A stretch of DNA of 64,000 bases from Kaistella faecalis (GTDB taxonomy: Bacteria; Bacteroidota; Bacteroidia; Flavobacteriales; Weeksellaceae), in contig NZ_CP078067.1 of NCBI RefSeq assembly GCF_019195395.1, positions 1,565,783 through 1,629,782 on the forward strand, given 5' to 3'. Positions within the stretch are counted from its first letter, which is position 1, and each line of letters opens with the position of its first letter. Shown one piece after another: positions 1 through 8,478 of this stretch. The notes beneath the pieces are model-generated. The model did no database searches. It was not told the DNA's origin and saw only the letters and a list, made by a program, of their open reading frames with translations. The position numbers and the translations under genes are program-made.

Positions 1-1
1 C

Positions 2-376
2 CAGATCGAAATCGCCAATTCTGTGAAGAAACCTTTAATCATTCACTGTGTAAAAAGATTTTCGCAAATCTATCAATTCCGGAAATTAGCTAAAGTTCCG
101 ATGATTATTCATGGGTTCAACAAACGCAAAACAATAGGCGATGATCTTTTGAAAAACGGATTCTGTTTAAGTTTTGGAAAATCAGTTCTGTATAATGTAA
201 ATTTGCAGGATTTTGTGAAGCACCTTCCGATCGAAAAACTGTTTCTTGAAACTGATTCTGCAGATTTTGAAATCAAGGAACTTTACCAAAAAGTAGCAGA
301 CTTAAAAAACATGAGATTGGAGGATTTGAGCGAAAAAATCAAAAATAATCTACAGAATATGCAAATTCCGATATAA
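2..376 (+). CDS. TatD family hydrolase, C-terminal part (truncated by window edge)
   Basis: This is the C-terminal part of a TatD-type metal-dependent hydrolase (TIM-barrel deoxyribonuclease family). The reading frame is open from base 2, with no start inside the window. Visible family features are the strand ending in PLIIHC, the MIIHGF strand, and the LFLETDS motif near the end, whose acidic residue normally helps bind the metals. About 125 codons are present, roughly half of a normal TatD protein. It ends two bases before tcdA and is probably co-transcribed with it. A GTG at 23 could mimic a start, but the conserved domain continues upstream of it. Confidence 0.85.
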   Translation, partial: QIEIANSVKKPLIIHCVKRFSQIYQFRKLAKVPMIIHGFNKRKTIGDDLLKNGFCLSFGKSVLYNVNLQDFVKHLPIEKLFLETDSADFEIKELYQKVADLKNMRLEDLSEKIKNNLQNMQIPI

Positions 377-378
377 AA

Positions 379-1110
379 ATGCAGAAAAAGTGGCTGGAGC
401 GAACAGAGCTTCTTATCAAAGAACAGGGAATTGAGAAACTACAGAACGCAAATCTCCTCGTGGTAGGTTTGGGTGGAGTAGGCTCTTTCGCGGCTGAATT
501 TCTGGCGCGCTCGGGAGTTGGAAAAATGACCATTGTTGATGGCGATACAGTGGATATTACAAATATCAACCGCCAACTTCCTGCACTGCATTCTACTGTC
601 GGTAAGTCAAAGGTAGAAGTCGTTTCGGAAAGACTGCTGGATATAAATCCGGAATTACAGCTTACTAAAATCAATGAATTCCTGAATCCCGAGAGAATGG
701 CGGAAGTTATTGGAGCTGAAAAATTCGACTACATTCTCGACTGTATCGACAGTGTAACCCCGAAACTTGCACTCATCATCACCGCAAAACGAAAAAAAAT
801 AAAGATTGTAAGCTGTATGGGAGCCGGCGGAAAAATGGATCCGTCTAAGGTCATGGTGCGCGACATCAGCAAAACCTATAACTGTTTTCTGGCTAAAAAT
901 GTAAGAAAACGCCTGAAAAAAGAACAAATCAATAAAGGTATCCGCTGTGTTTTTTCCAATGAAATTCAGAACGAAGAAAGTTTGAAGATGACTGACGGCG
1001 CCAATTTCAAAAGGTCTTTTTACGGCACAAGCAGCTTTATGCCTGCGATTTTTGGATTATACGCGGCAGCCGAAGTTATTAACCACCTTCTCAAAAATAC
1101 TGATGACTGA
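379..1110 (+). CDS. tcdA: tRNA threonylcarbamoyladenosine dehydratase (TcdA/YgdL, ThiF-E1-like)
   Basis: The 243-residue protein belongs to the ThiF/UBA/E1 superfamily. TcdA uses ATP to cyclise t6A37 of ANN-decoding tRNAs to the ct6A form. A Rossmann nucleotide-binding loop (GLGGVGSF) lies at residues 30-37. It is followed by VDGDTVDITNINRQ, the typical E1-like acid-plus-NxxRQ segment, and by DCIDSVTPK. SCMGAGGKMDPSK matches the TcdA subfamily better than MoeB or ThiF, and there is no rhodanese domain or zinc CxxC pair. It lies between tatD and rnpA and its 3' end overlaps the rnpA start by eight bases. Confidence 0.92.
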   Translation: MQKKWLERTELLIKEQGIEKLQNANLLVVGLGGVGSFAAEFLARSGVGKMTIVDGDTVDITNINRQLPALHSTVGKSKVEVVSERLLDINPELQLTKINEFLNPERMAEVIGAEKFDYILDCIDSVTPKLALIITAKRKKIKIVSCMGAGGKMDPSKVMVRDISKTYNCFLAKNVRKRLKKEQINKGIRCVFSNEIQNEESLKMTDGANFKRSFYGTSSFMPAIFGLYAAAEVINHLLKNTDD

Positions 1111-1483
1111 TTTCAGATTTCCCAAAACGGAAAAACTTAAACATAAACGGGAAATCGATCTGCTTTTCGCGAAAGGAATGTGGCGGAACTGCGGAAATCT
1201 GCGCATCATTTCGATTGATTTGGAAAAGAAACCTCAGGAAGGTTTTGTGATTCCGAATCAGAAATTTGGAGTGTCTGTTTCGAAGAGATATTTCAAGAAA
1301 GCCGTAGACCGCAACCGGATTAAAAGATTGCTGCGCGAAGCATACCGTCTTAACAAAGAAATTTTCACCGACGTTTTTGGGGGAAAATCAATATCAATGA
1401 TTTTCTGGATTTCAAACGAAAAACCAAGCAGTTTTCAATCTCTGGAAGAAAATTTCGTAACCCTCTGTAAATCAAAAAAATAA
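1103..1483 (+). CDS. rnpA: Ribonuclease P protein component
   Basis: This 126-residue basic protein is the protein subunit of RNase P, which binds the catalytic RNA and helps mature tRNA 5' ends. The hallmark RNR segment (KAVDRNRIKRLLREAYR) lies at about residues 67-82, preceded by FGVSVSKRYFKKA, the conserved central strand. The ATG at 1103 was chosen because it gives the standard length and begins just before the conserved FPKTEKLKHKREI segment. An upstream in-frame extension to 1052 would run through tcdA and adds no family sequence. The usual neighbour rpmH is absent, and the gene overlaps tcdA by eight bases. Confidence 0.95.
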   Translation: MTDFRFPKTEKLKHKREIDLLFAKGMWRNCGNLRIISIDLEKKPQEGFVIPNQKFGVSVSKRYFKKAVDRNRIKRLLREAYRLNKEIFTDVFGGKSISMIFWISNEKPSSFQSLEENFVTLCKSKK

Positions 1484-1512
1484 AATTTAATTTTTTGGAA
1501 TGCATTATTTTG

Positions 1513-1520
1513 TAAATTTG
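1513..1520 (+). promoter_or_regulatory. Candidate -7 element (TAAATTTG) for the DUF4126 gene
   Basis: TAAATTTG matches the Bacteroidota -7 consensus TAnnTTTG and lies 25 bases before the ATG at 1546. A TTTG at 1494-1497 could be the -33 element, but its 15-base spacing is shorter than usual. Confidence 0.4.
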
Positions 1521-1545
1521 ATTGTTAATCTAAATCCATCAAAAA

Positions 1546-2193
1546 ATGTCAGATCAAATTCCATTTCTTCCCTATATCATCAGTGCATTCATCGGGATCG
1601 GACTTGCCGCAGCGACAGGTTTCAGGGTTTTTATGCCCATGTTTGCTGTAAGTCTGGCTTCTTATTTAGGCTGGATTCCCATGAATGAAAGTTTTGAGTG
1701 GTTAGCCGGACTTCCAACATTAATCACAACAGGGATTGCGATGGTTGCTGAAGTTCTTGCGTATTATATTCCATTTATCGATCATCTTTTAGATACAATT
1801 TCGGTTCCGCTGGCCACTATTGCCGGTTCGGTGATGTTCGCCAGTCAGTTTGCCGATATCGGAACTTTTCCGCAATGGGCTTTGGCTTTAATTGCAGGAG
1901 GTGGAACTGCCGCAGCCATCAGTTCGGGATTTGCGGGAACACGTGCTGCATCTACAGCCACAACTGGTGGTTTGGGAAATTCGGTAGTCGCTACAACAGA
2001 AACTGCGGGTGCAGGAATTATGTCTTTTCTGGCGCTTGCGGCACCGGTAATTGCATTTATCGCTGCCGTGGCACTCATTATTACCGTACTGGTTTTAGGA
2101 AAAAAACTTTGGCGGAAATTCAGGAATTTTAATTCAGACCAAAACGCTAAAGTGATAAATGTAGACGCAGTGGACCAAAAAAATTTGGAATAG
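1546..2193 (+). CDS. DUF4126 family membrane protein
   Basis: The 215-residue hydrophobic protein fits the DUF4126 family, whose function is unknown. N-terminal segments (PYIISAFIGIGLAAATGFRV, then FAVSLASYLGWI) are followed by a central Ala/Gly/Thr-rich stretch with FAGTRAAST and VATTETAGAG. The last membrane helix is around residues 165-187, followed by a short basic and polar tail. The protein is probably in the inner membrane with four to five segments. It converges on the TauE-like gene, with only seven bases between the stop codons and no hairpin seen there. Confidence 0.8.
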   Translation: MSDQIPFLPYIISAFIGIGLAAATGFRVFMPMFAVSLASYLGWIPMNESFEWLAGLPTLITTGIAMVAEVLAYYIPFIDHLLDTISVPLATIAGSVMFASQFADIGTFPQWALALIAGGGTAAAISSGFAGTRAASTATTGGLGNSVVATTETAGAGIMSFLALAAPVIAFIAAVALIITVLVLGKKLWRKFRNFNSDQNAKVINVDAVDQKNLE

Positions 2194-2200
2194 CTGGCTT

Positions 2201-2575
2201 TTACTTCTGGAAAAACATTTTCACGGCGACCACGAACATAAGAATTGCAAACACTTTTCTCAACATTTCCTGAGAAAGAGTAATGGCTGTTTTACTCCCC
2301 AGATAGCTCCCAAGAACGAATCCTGCACAGAGCAGAAGCGTTGTTTTAATATCAACATTTCCTGTTTTGTAATAATTCATGACTCCAAGAATTCCAACCG
2401 GTAGAATTAAAAGCGCCAATGTGGTTCCCTGCGCTTTATGCTGAGTGAAACCGAAGAGTAAAACCAAAACCGGAACCATCACGATACCTCCGCCGATGCC
2501 CACCAAACCGCTTAAATAACCGGCTAATAATCCCAACAGTATAAGTCCGATAATAAGTGTAGCATCCATTTTCAT
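2201..2575 (-). CDS. TauE/SafE-family membrane protein, half-size (124 aa)
   Basis: This is a short TauE/SafE (sulfite/organosulfonate exporter) family protein of 124 residues. Full-length members have about 250 residues and two homologous halves. Only one half is here: an N-terminal helix, the hallmark loop YLSGLVGIGGGIVMVPVLV at about residues 20-38, and two to three more helices ending in a lysine tail. If functional it would probably dimerise; the substrate cannot be told from sequence. It is the last gene of the leftward group with lptE, ten bases after the Glu-rich TPR gene. A full-length relative lies at 15969-16769. Confidence 0.8.
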   Translation of the reverse strand: MKMDATLIIGLILLGLLAGYLSGLVGIGGGIVMVPVLVLLFGFTQHKAQGTTLALLILPVGILGVMNYYKTGNVDIKTTLLLCAGFVLGSYLGSKTAITLSQEMLRKVFAILMFVVAVKMFFQK

Positions 2576-2585
2576 GAGGTTTAGG

Positions 2586-4298
2586 TTATTTGTTCTGTCT
2601 TAAATCTTTAACGAAACTGATCTGTTCGGCGAAATGAGTTTCTTTTTCCGGATGTTTTTCTGATAGGATCTGGTAAGCTTTTATAGCCTTAGAATACAGT
2701 TTCTGTTCAACATAAAGTTTTGCAAGTGTTTCAGTCATCAGGTGAGAAATATTATCACTTTTTTCTTTCACTACAAAATCTGAATCTTCTTTAAGTTTTG
2801 AAATTTTCGGTTCTTTTACGATGAAATTATCAATAAAAGTGTTTTTTACTTCAGTTTTAGAAAGCGCTGGTTTAGCCCCGGAATCTATTTTGCTTCGGTC
2901 AATTTTTAGCCAGTTCTGCCAGGTGTTAATGAAAGTGGGAACATTGCTGTCATTGGGTTTAACTGTTTCTTCTTCAGTTTTTTCTGCCGCTTTTTCAGAT
3001 TCAATCGGCGAAACGTTCTGCCCGAAAAACGAAACATTGAAGACAGGTCTTTCCTCACTTTTTTCTTCTGCAGGAATTTCCGAAACGGTTTGTATGTTTT
3101 CAGATTCAGGTGGCGCAGAAACACTTTTCTGAGAAACAGGCTCATCTTCTTTTCCAATTAACGCGTCAGGGGTATTCCCGGCAAAAGACATGGGTTTCCA
3201 CGCTGTATTTTCTGGAGAAGTGGTTTCTTCTTTCGTAACCGGTTTTATAATTTCCCCGATTTCGTCATCTTGCTGCGTCACTTCTGAAATAATTTCTTCT
3301 TCAGTTTCGGTCACTGTTTCCTGAGAGGTATTTTCTTCAGGTTTTGCGACTTCGAAAGTCTGGGTTTCAGAAAAGTTCAAGCCAGTGTTTTGAGTTTCCT
3401 CCTCTTTCTCTTTGGTCTCAGGTTTTTTCCTCGACTTCATTTTTGCTTCAACTTCTGCAATCAGTCGCTGCATCTCGATTTCGTGCTTGTTGAGCTGCGG
3501 TTTTGGGACTTCGTAAACAGTCCTTTCCCCGGGTTTCGCAACGATTTTAACTTCAGACAAGAATTCCTGCGTCCCATGGAAACTGATTTCCGCCGGATCT
3601 TCTACCATATCATTTTTTAAAGAAAGATCTTCATCAATGACGGTTTCAGGTTGTAGTGGCTGTATATCTTTTTCGATACGAAGTTCTGTCTGTACGATCG
3701 GGAAGGACCTTTCGGCTTCTTCCGGCAAGTTTTGTTCTTGGGTGCTTTCGGGAATTACATTCCCGGTTACTTCGGTTGGCTCCTGAACCGGTTTTAGAAT
3801 CTCAGTGGTGTAAGGTTCATTTGGTTTATTTTCAATACTTTGCGTAATAATTTGTCCGGATTCCAGAGTGGATTCCAAATCAATAACCTCATTTTTGCGT
3901 TCAAGAAAATCCTCTTCGCCTTCGAACAGAATCCTGTTCAAAGCGCCATTTACGTAAACGGGTTTGGGCTGCTCCTGCTGAACGGACTGTACTGCTGGGA
4001 AAATCTCCGCTCTCTTTTCTTCGTTCTTCAACTCAAGAACATCGGTCTGCGGTTTTTTCTCTAGCTCTGAATTTTTATTAATAAACTGATAAAGTATTTT
4101 TTTATCTGTTGTATATGCGGCAGTGGTAGCAAGTACGTTCTGGTATTCTTCCGGATTCAGCTTATGAATTCCGTACAGTTGTAACGCTCTGATGTTCTGA
4201 ACATAAGGGTATTTTTTTATTTCTGAATTCAGGATATCTAAATCCTTAGTCTGAAATAAATCGGGGTTTTTTATTAATTCTAAAACTCTTGCGTTCAT
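2586..4298 (-). CDS. Large acidic protein with C-terminal TPR-like helices, function unknown
   Basis: No function is recognised for this 570-residue protein. The first about 80 residues look folded and helical (repeated LE/LN-type helices around KYPYVQNIRALQLYG). Residues about 90-480 are a low-complexity stretch rich in Glu, Thr, Pro and Val that should be disordered. The last about 50 residues contain a TPR-like helix pair (LAKLYVEQKLYSKAIKAY, then LSEKHPEKETHF). No signal peptide or membrane helix is seen, so it is probably cytoplasmic. Its ATG overlaps the lptE stop by one base, implying translational coupling. A role in envelope assembly is only suggested by that neighbour. Confidence 0.65.
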   Translation of the reverse strand: MNARVLELIKNPDLFQTKDLDILNSEIKKYPYVQNIRALQLYGIHKLNPEEYQNVLATTAAYTTDKKILYQFINKNSELEKKPQTDVLELKNEEKRAEIFPAVQSVQQEQPKPVYVNGALNRILFEGEEDFLERKNEVIDLESTLESGQIITQSIENKPNEPYTTEILKPVQEPTEVTGNVIPESTQEQNLPEEAERSFPIVQTELRIEKDIQPLQPETVIDEDLSLKNDMVEDPAEISFHGTQEFLSEVKIVAKPGERTVYEVPKPQLNKHEIEMQRLIAEVEAKMKSRKKPETKEKEEETQNTGLNFSETQTFEVAKPEENTSQETVTETEEEIISEVTQQDDEIGEIIKPVTKEETTSPENTAWKPMSFAGNTPDALIGKEDEPVSQKSVSAPPESENIQTVSEIPAEEKSEERPVFNVSFFGQNVSPIESEKAAEKTEEETVKPNDSNVPTFINTWQNWLKIDRSKIDSGAKPALSKTEVKNTFIDNFIVKEPKISKLKEDSDFVVKEKSDNISHLMTETLAKLYVEQKLYSKAIKAYQILSEKHPEKETHFAEQISFVKDLRQNK

Positions 4299-4837
4299 TA
4301 CCAGTTGGCTACAATATCGTTAAAAATTTTATTGATGATTCTTTCGTTCACCACTTTCACCTGTGAGGCTTCAATAGCGTTTATATCCAGATCACTGCTG
4401 AAAACCGCTTCGTCGGAATAGGTTCTGTCGAAACTTTTGTCTGGTTCTATTTTGTTTTCGTAATGTACTTTAACAGTGATTGTTAACTTGTTTTGCGCTG
4501 CCTGAATATTTCCGCCCGGAGCATTTACCGCAGTAGATATGGTGGTTGGTGTGATTGAATAGTCCGTGATTTCACCTTCAATCAGGATATCAGGATTTTC
4601 AACAGCGCCTTTTAAAGTTGTTCTCTGCAGAAATCTGTTCTGGATATCGGTAGAGAACTGCTGGGCGAGATTTGGATTCATCAGCGCAGCATTATTTGGG
4701 AAATCTTTTATCTGAATCGTTTTGGTTTCCGGGCTCAGCGATGAACCTGTGAAACTGTAACAGCTTTGAAGAAAGAAAAAAGAAAGAAGAGAAAAGAATA
4801 AAACTTTTTGCCTTCTTTGTAATATGATAGTATGCAT
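4298..4837 (-). CDS. lptE: LptE-family lipopolysaccharide assembly lipoprotein
   Basis: The 179-residue protein resembles the Bacteroidota LptE family, which works with LptD to place lipopolysaccharide in the outer membrane. It has a basic start, a hydrophobic segment and a lipobox LQSC near residues 24-27. It then has the family pattern: YSFTGSSLSPETKTIQI, a QFSTDIQNRFLQRT helix, and LIEGEITDYSITP. The start overlaps the stop of the sigma-54 activator by one base, and the stop overlaps the next gene's start by one base. The three therefore form a tightly coupled operon. Confidence 0.85.
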   Translation of the reverse strand: MHTIILQRRQKVLFFSLLSFFFLQSCYSFTGSSLSPETKTIQIKDFPNNAALMNPNLAQQFSTDIQNRFLQRTTLKGAVENPDILIEGEITDYSITPTTISTAVNAPGGNIQAAQNKLTITVKVHYENKIEPDKSFDRTYSDEAVFSSDLDINAIEASQVKVVNERIINKIFNDIVANW

Positions 4838-6120
4838 TAATCTTCTAAATTATATTGTTTGATCTTTCTGTAAAGTGTTCGCTGCGAAATTCCCAGCTCG
4901 TCTGCCGCCTTGTTTCTTCTGCCTTTATGCTTTTCTAAAGCTTTTACAATCAGTTCTCGCTCATTGTTTTGAAGCGAAAGCGAATCTGGTTTTGTTTCTT
5001 CGATTTCAATATCTTCTACGTCGCCATAATCATCAGATCCTTCGGAGATAATCGTAGAGTTCTGGAACTGATTTGCATTGTTATTTTCAAAATACAACAG
5101 TGAGTTTGCGTTCTGAACCTGAGTTTCCGGCGTGAACACCCTGTTGATCAGATTTTTTTCCTGATTGCTGAAATCGTTGTTCCCGCGGTTCTTAATGAGT
5201 TCCGAAGTTAATGATTTTAAATCATTCAGGTCATTTCGCATGTCGAAAAGGATTTTATACATAATCTCTCTTTCAGAATTAAATTCCGAATTCGAAATTC
5301 CAGCACCGTTTTTCTGCACCACAGCCGGCAAATTTGTAGTAGTGGGAATATATTCAGCCAGTTTCACAGAATTTACGGTTCTGTTTTGCTCTACTACGGT
5401 CATCTGTTCCACAAGATTCCTCAACTGTCGGATGTTTCCGGGGAAAGGATATTTCTCGAGGTAATTCACCGCATCATCTGTCAGTACAAGTTCCGGCATT
5501 CTGTATTTTTCAGCGAAATCTACCGCGAACTTCCGGTAAAGCAAATGAATATCTCCTTTTCTTTCCCTTAAAGGCGGCATGTCGATCTGAACCGTATTTA
5601 AGCGGTAATATAAATCTTCACGAAACCTTCCGTCGTGGATTGCATTAAGCATATTGACATTTGTTGCTGCTACAATTCTTACATCCGTTTTCTGAATCTG
5701 GGAAGAACCTACTTTCATAAATTCACCGCTTTCTAAAACACGCAGTAAACGCACTTGAGTTTGCAGCGGCAGTTCACCTACTTCATCAAGGAAAATTGTT
5801 CCTCCATCTGCGACTTCAAAATATCCTTTTCTGGTAGATGTTGCGCCGGTGAAGGCTCCTTTTTCATGACCGAAAAGTTCAGAATCAATGGTTCCCTCCG
5901 GAATTGCACCGCAGTTTACAACAATATAGGGCTGGTGTTTTCTTCTTGATTCACCGTGGATAATCTTCGGGATAAATTCTTTTCCAACACCGGATTCCCC
6001 CATCACCAATACGGAAATATCGGTTGGTGCAACCTGAATAGCTTTTTCCAAAGCACGGTTAAGCGCAGGATAATTTCCGATGATTCCGAAACGTGTTTTC
6101 AGTGATTGTAAATCGGTCAT
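4837..6120 (-). CDS. Sigma-54-dependent transcriptional activator without sensor domain
   Basis: This 427-residue AAA+ enhancer-binding protein remodels sigma-54 RNA polymerase. Walker A GESGVGKE is at residues 41-48, the sigma-54 contact loop GAFTGA at 88-93 and Walker B IFLDE at 109-113. A poorly conserved linker spans about residues 270-380. A Fis-type helix-turn-helix follows at the C-terminus (KAADELGISQRTLYRKIKQY). The AAA+ domain begins almost at residue 1, so there is no receiver, PAS or GAF sensor. Activity must then be set by expression or a separate partner. It is the first gene of the coupled lptE operon and follows miaB in the same direction. Confidence 0.93.
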   Translation of the reverse strand: MTDLQSLKTRFGIIGNYPALNRALEKAIQVAPTDISVLVMGESGVGKEFIPKIIHGESRRKHQPYIVVNCGAIPEGTIDSELFGHEKGAFTGATSTRKGYFEVADGGTIFLDEVGELPLQTQVRLLRVLESGEFMKVGSSQIQKTDVRIVAATNVNMLNAIHDGRFREDLYYRLNTVQIDMPPLRERKGDIHLLYRKFAVDFAEKYRMPELVLTDDAVNYLEKYPFPGNIRQLRNLVEQMTVVEQNRTVNSVKLAEYIPTTTNLPAVVQKNGAGISNSEFNSEREIMYKILFDMRNDLNDLKSLTSELIKNRGNNDFSNQEKNLINRVFTPETQVQNANSLLYFENNNANQFQNSTIISEGSDDYGDVEDIEIEETKPDSLSLQNNERELIVKALEKHKGRRNKAADELGISQRTLYRKIKQYNLED

Positions 6121-6173
6121 TTTTTAAAATTCAAAGTTTGCAAAAAGTTGTAGAGATTTACTTTTGGATCAAA

Positions 6174-7622
6174 TTACACCGTAATCTCAGCTGCGGTTGT
6201 CCCCAAAAGTGTTCCCTGTGTATTGCCGTGAACAAAAACAGACACAATGTCGCCTAATTTCTGACCTTCGAGTTTATCAAAAACACAGACAGCGTTCTGC
6301 GAATTGCGGCCTTTCCACTGGTTTTCGTTTTTTCTTGAAGTACCTTCGATCAGCACTTCATGAATTCTGCCAACATAACCCTGCATTCTTGTGCGTGAAA
6401 GTTCGCCCTGAAGTGCGATGACTTCTGCCAAACGTCTCTGCTTCACATCCGCAGGAACATCGTCTTCCATTTTTTTGTGAGCGGGAGTTCCCGGTCTTTC
6501 GGAGTAAGCAAACATATACCCGTAATCGTATTCTACGTCCCTCATAAGTGAAAGCGTAAGTTGGTGATCTTCTTCCGTTTCGCCGCAAAATCCAATGATC
6601 ATGTCCTGAGAAAATGAAATATCGGGAACAATTTCTTTACCTTTTTTGATGAGGTCTAAATATTCCTGACGTGTGTGCTGGCGGTTCATTTTTTCTAAAA
6701 TCCGGTCGCTTCCGCTTTGAACCGGAAGATGCACATATTTACAGATATTGTTATGTTTCGCAATCACCCGGAAAACCTCTTCTGTCATTTCGTGTGGATT
6801 TGACGTTGAAAAACGGATTCTCATTTCAGGTACTGCAACGGCAACCATATCAAGAAGTTGTGCGAAGTTCACCGCGGTGAGTTTCTGCATTTCGGTAGCG
6901 TTTTTGAAATCCTTTTTGGGGCCGCCTCCGTACCAAAGGTAGGAGTCAACGTTTTGTCCCAAAAGTGTGATTTCCTTATAACCGCTGTTCCATAAATCCC
7001 TGCACTCATTGATAATTGAGTGCGGATCGCGGCTTCTTTCGCGTCCCCGGGTAAAAGGAACTACACAAAATGTACACATATTATCGCAGCCCCGGGTAAT
7101 GGTAACAAATGCGGTAACGCCATTTCCACCCAATCGCACTGGATTGATGTCGGCGTAGGTTTCTTCTTTGGAAAGAATTACATTAATGGCATCGCGTCCT
7201 CCATCGGTTTCTTTTAAAAGGTTTGGTAAATCTCTGTAGGCATCGGGTCCCACAACTAAATCAACCAATTGTTCCTCTTCGAGGAATTTGGTTTTTAAGC
7301 GCTCGGCCATACAGCCAAGCACGCCCACCGTAAGATTGGGTTTTGCTTTTTTTAGATTTTTGAACTGCGACAAACGCATTCTTACCGTTTGCTCTGCTTT
7401 TTCACGGATGGAACATGTGTTCAGAAGAATTAAATCAGCTTCTTCCTGATTACGCGTCGTGTTATAACCCTGCTCATTAAGGATGGATGCAACAATCTCG
7501 GAATCAGAGAAATTCATCTGACAGCCGTAACTTTCGAGAAAAAGTTTTTTAGTGTTTTGGGGTTTTTCTGCGATGGCGAAGGCTTCCCCCTGCTTGGTTT
7601 CGTCTATATATTTTTCCTGCAC
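6174..7622 (-). CDS. miaB: tRNA-2-methylthio-N6-dimethylallyladenosine synthase
   Basis: MiaB is a radical-SAM methylthiotransferase that converts i6A37 to ms2i6A37 in tRNA. All three parts are visible in 482 residues. The N-terminal domain carries the three auxiliary-cluster cysteines ([29 protein letters not shown]). The radical-SAM cluster motif is [22 protein letters not shown]-terminal TRAM domain begins around [10 protein letters not shown]. Length and motifs favour MiaB over RimO or MtaB. A -7 element lies about 90 bases upstream of the start, and the sigma-54 activator follows after 53 bases. Confidence 0.96.
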   Translation of the reverse strand: MQEKYIDETKQGEAFAIAEKPQNTKKLFLESYGCQMNFSDSEIVASILNEQGYNTTRNQEEADLILLNTCSIREKAEQTVRMRLSQFKNLKKAKPNLTVGVLGCMAERLKTKFLEEEQLVDLVVGPDAYRDLPNLLKETDGGRDAINVILSKEETYADINPVRLGGNGVTAFVTITRGCDNMCTFCVVPFTRGRERSRDPHSIINECRDLWNSGYKEITLLGQNVDSYLWYGGGPKKDFKNATEMQKLTAVNFAQLLDMVAVAVPEMRIRFSTSNPHEMTEEVFRVIAKHNNICKYVHLPVQSGSDRILEKMNRQHTRQEYLDLIKKGKEIVPDISFSQDMIIGFCGETEEDHQLTLSLMRDVEYDYGYMFAYSERPGTPAHKKMEDDVPADVKQRRLAEVIALQGELSRTRMQGYVGRIHEVLIEGTSRKNENQWKGRNSQNAVCVFDKLEGQKLGDIVSVFVHGNTQGTLLGTTAAEITV

Positions 7623-7711
7623 TTTTGTAGATTTTAGGTGGTTTGAAATTTAGAAATTACCTGAAAATGCAACAGCCAAATTCTCTTTATTCAACCCGAA
7701 AGATTAAAGCG

Positions 7712-7719
7712 CAAAGATA
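7712..7719 (-). promoter_or_regulatory. Candidate -7 element (TATCTTTG) for miaB
   Basis: Read leftward, this is a full match to TAnnTTTG, 89 bases upstream of the miaB ATG at 7622. No clear TTG was found at the -33 position. Confidence 0.45.
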
Positions 7720-7748
7720 ATAATTTTAGTGACAGAATGGCAGGATAT

Positions 7749-8468
7749 TTAATCCATTTTAAATGCTAAAGGTAATCTGAAGCGATATCTCACTGGAATT
7801 CCGTGGATGTTTCCAGGAGTCCATTTGTTGCGGATCTGCGATATTCCTTTAACTACCATATCGTCAAAAGCTTTTAGGCCTGAAGATTCCGCCAGCTGTA
7901 TATTGCTTATTTTCCCGTCCGGTTCTACAATAAAAGTTACCTCAAGTCTGAAAGTTCCGTTAAAAGTAAAGCGCGATAAGTCAATGCTTTGAAAGACCTT
8001 CTTTCGGAAATTATTAATCCCACCCTCATATGTTGCCATTTCCATATCGTTTACAGGATCGTAACCTTCCGGTAATTCTTGAAACAGTTCATGAGGAATG
8101 ATCCAGAAACTTGTAACGGCGGCAACTTTATTACCATCTACAAGAGCTGGATTCCAACCGGTTAAGTATTTGGCAACCTCTTTTGTAAGTTCAAATGCAC
8201 ATTTGTTTTTCTCCAGACTTTCAGAGTCTTCGCTTTTAACATACTTGATCTTCTTGTCGGGATACACTACAATCCGGAAACTGAAAGCTTCTTTTTTATT
8301 TTCGCAGGGCTGGAGTTTTTTATCTTTCAGGACCTGATGAAAGTCTTTGTAAAACTGAACATTCCCGCCAGTATAATCCGTTTGTCCGGCAGGGTACTGC
8401 TCGTATATGTCTTGTGCAAAAGAATTTGAGTAAAGTATAAGTAAGATAAAAATAAAGTAATAGCGCAT
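7749..8468 (-). CDS. Secreted TonB-C-like protein, paralogue 1
   Basis: The 239-residue protein has a signal peptide (hydrophobic FIFILLILYSNSFAQ, cleavage after about residue 18). Its C-terminal about 90 residues resemble a TonB C-terminal domain: LEVTFIVEPDGKISNIQLAE, a helix, then WTPGNIHGIPVRYRFRLPL. The N-terminal half repeats the same pattern more weakly (IVVYPDKKIKYVK, then WNPALVDGNKVAAV) and holds two conserved cysteines (QPCENK, NKCAFE). There is no proline-rich linker or membrane anchor, so it cannot act as a classical TonB. It is the last member of a five-paralogue run. Its function is unknown and a periplasmic location is inferred. Confidence 0.75.
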   Translation of the reverse strand: MRYYFIFILLILYSNSFAQDIYEQYPAGQTDYTGGNVQFYKDFHQVLKDKKLQPCENKKEAFSFRIVVYPDKKIKYVKSEDSESLEKNKCAFELTKEVAKYLTGWNPALVDGNKVAAVTSFWIIPHELFQELPEGYDPVNDMEMATYEGGINNFRKKVFQSIDLSRFTFNGTFRLEVTFIVEPDGKISNIQLAESSGLKAFDDMVVKGISQIRNKWTPGNIHGIPVRYRFRLPLAFKMD

Positions 8469-8478
8469 TTTAAAAATC

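Noticed and set aside
1500-1688. 62-codon ORF overlapping the DUF4126 start
   Set aside because: It runs in another frame through the DUF4126 coding region and has no support.
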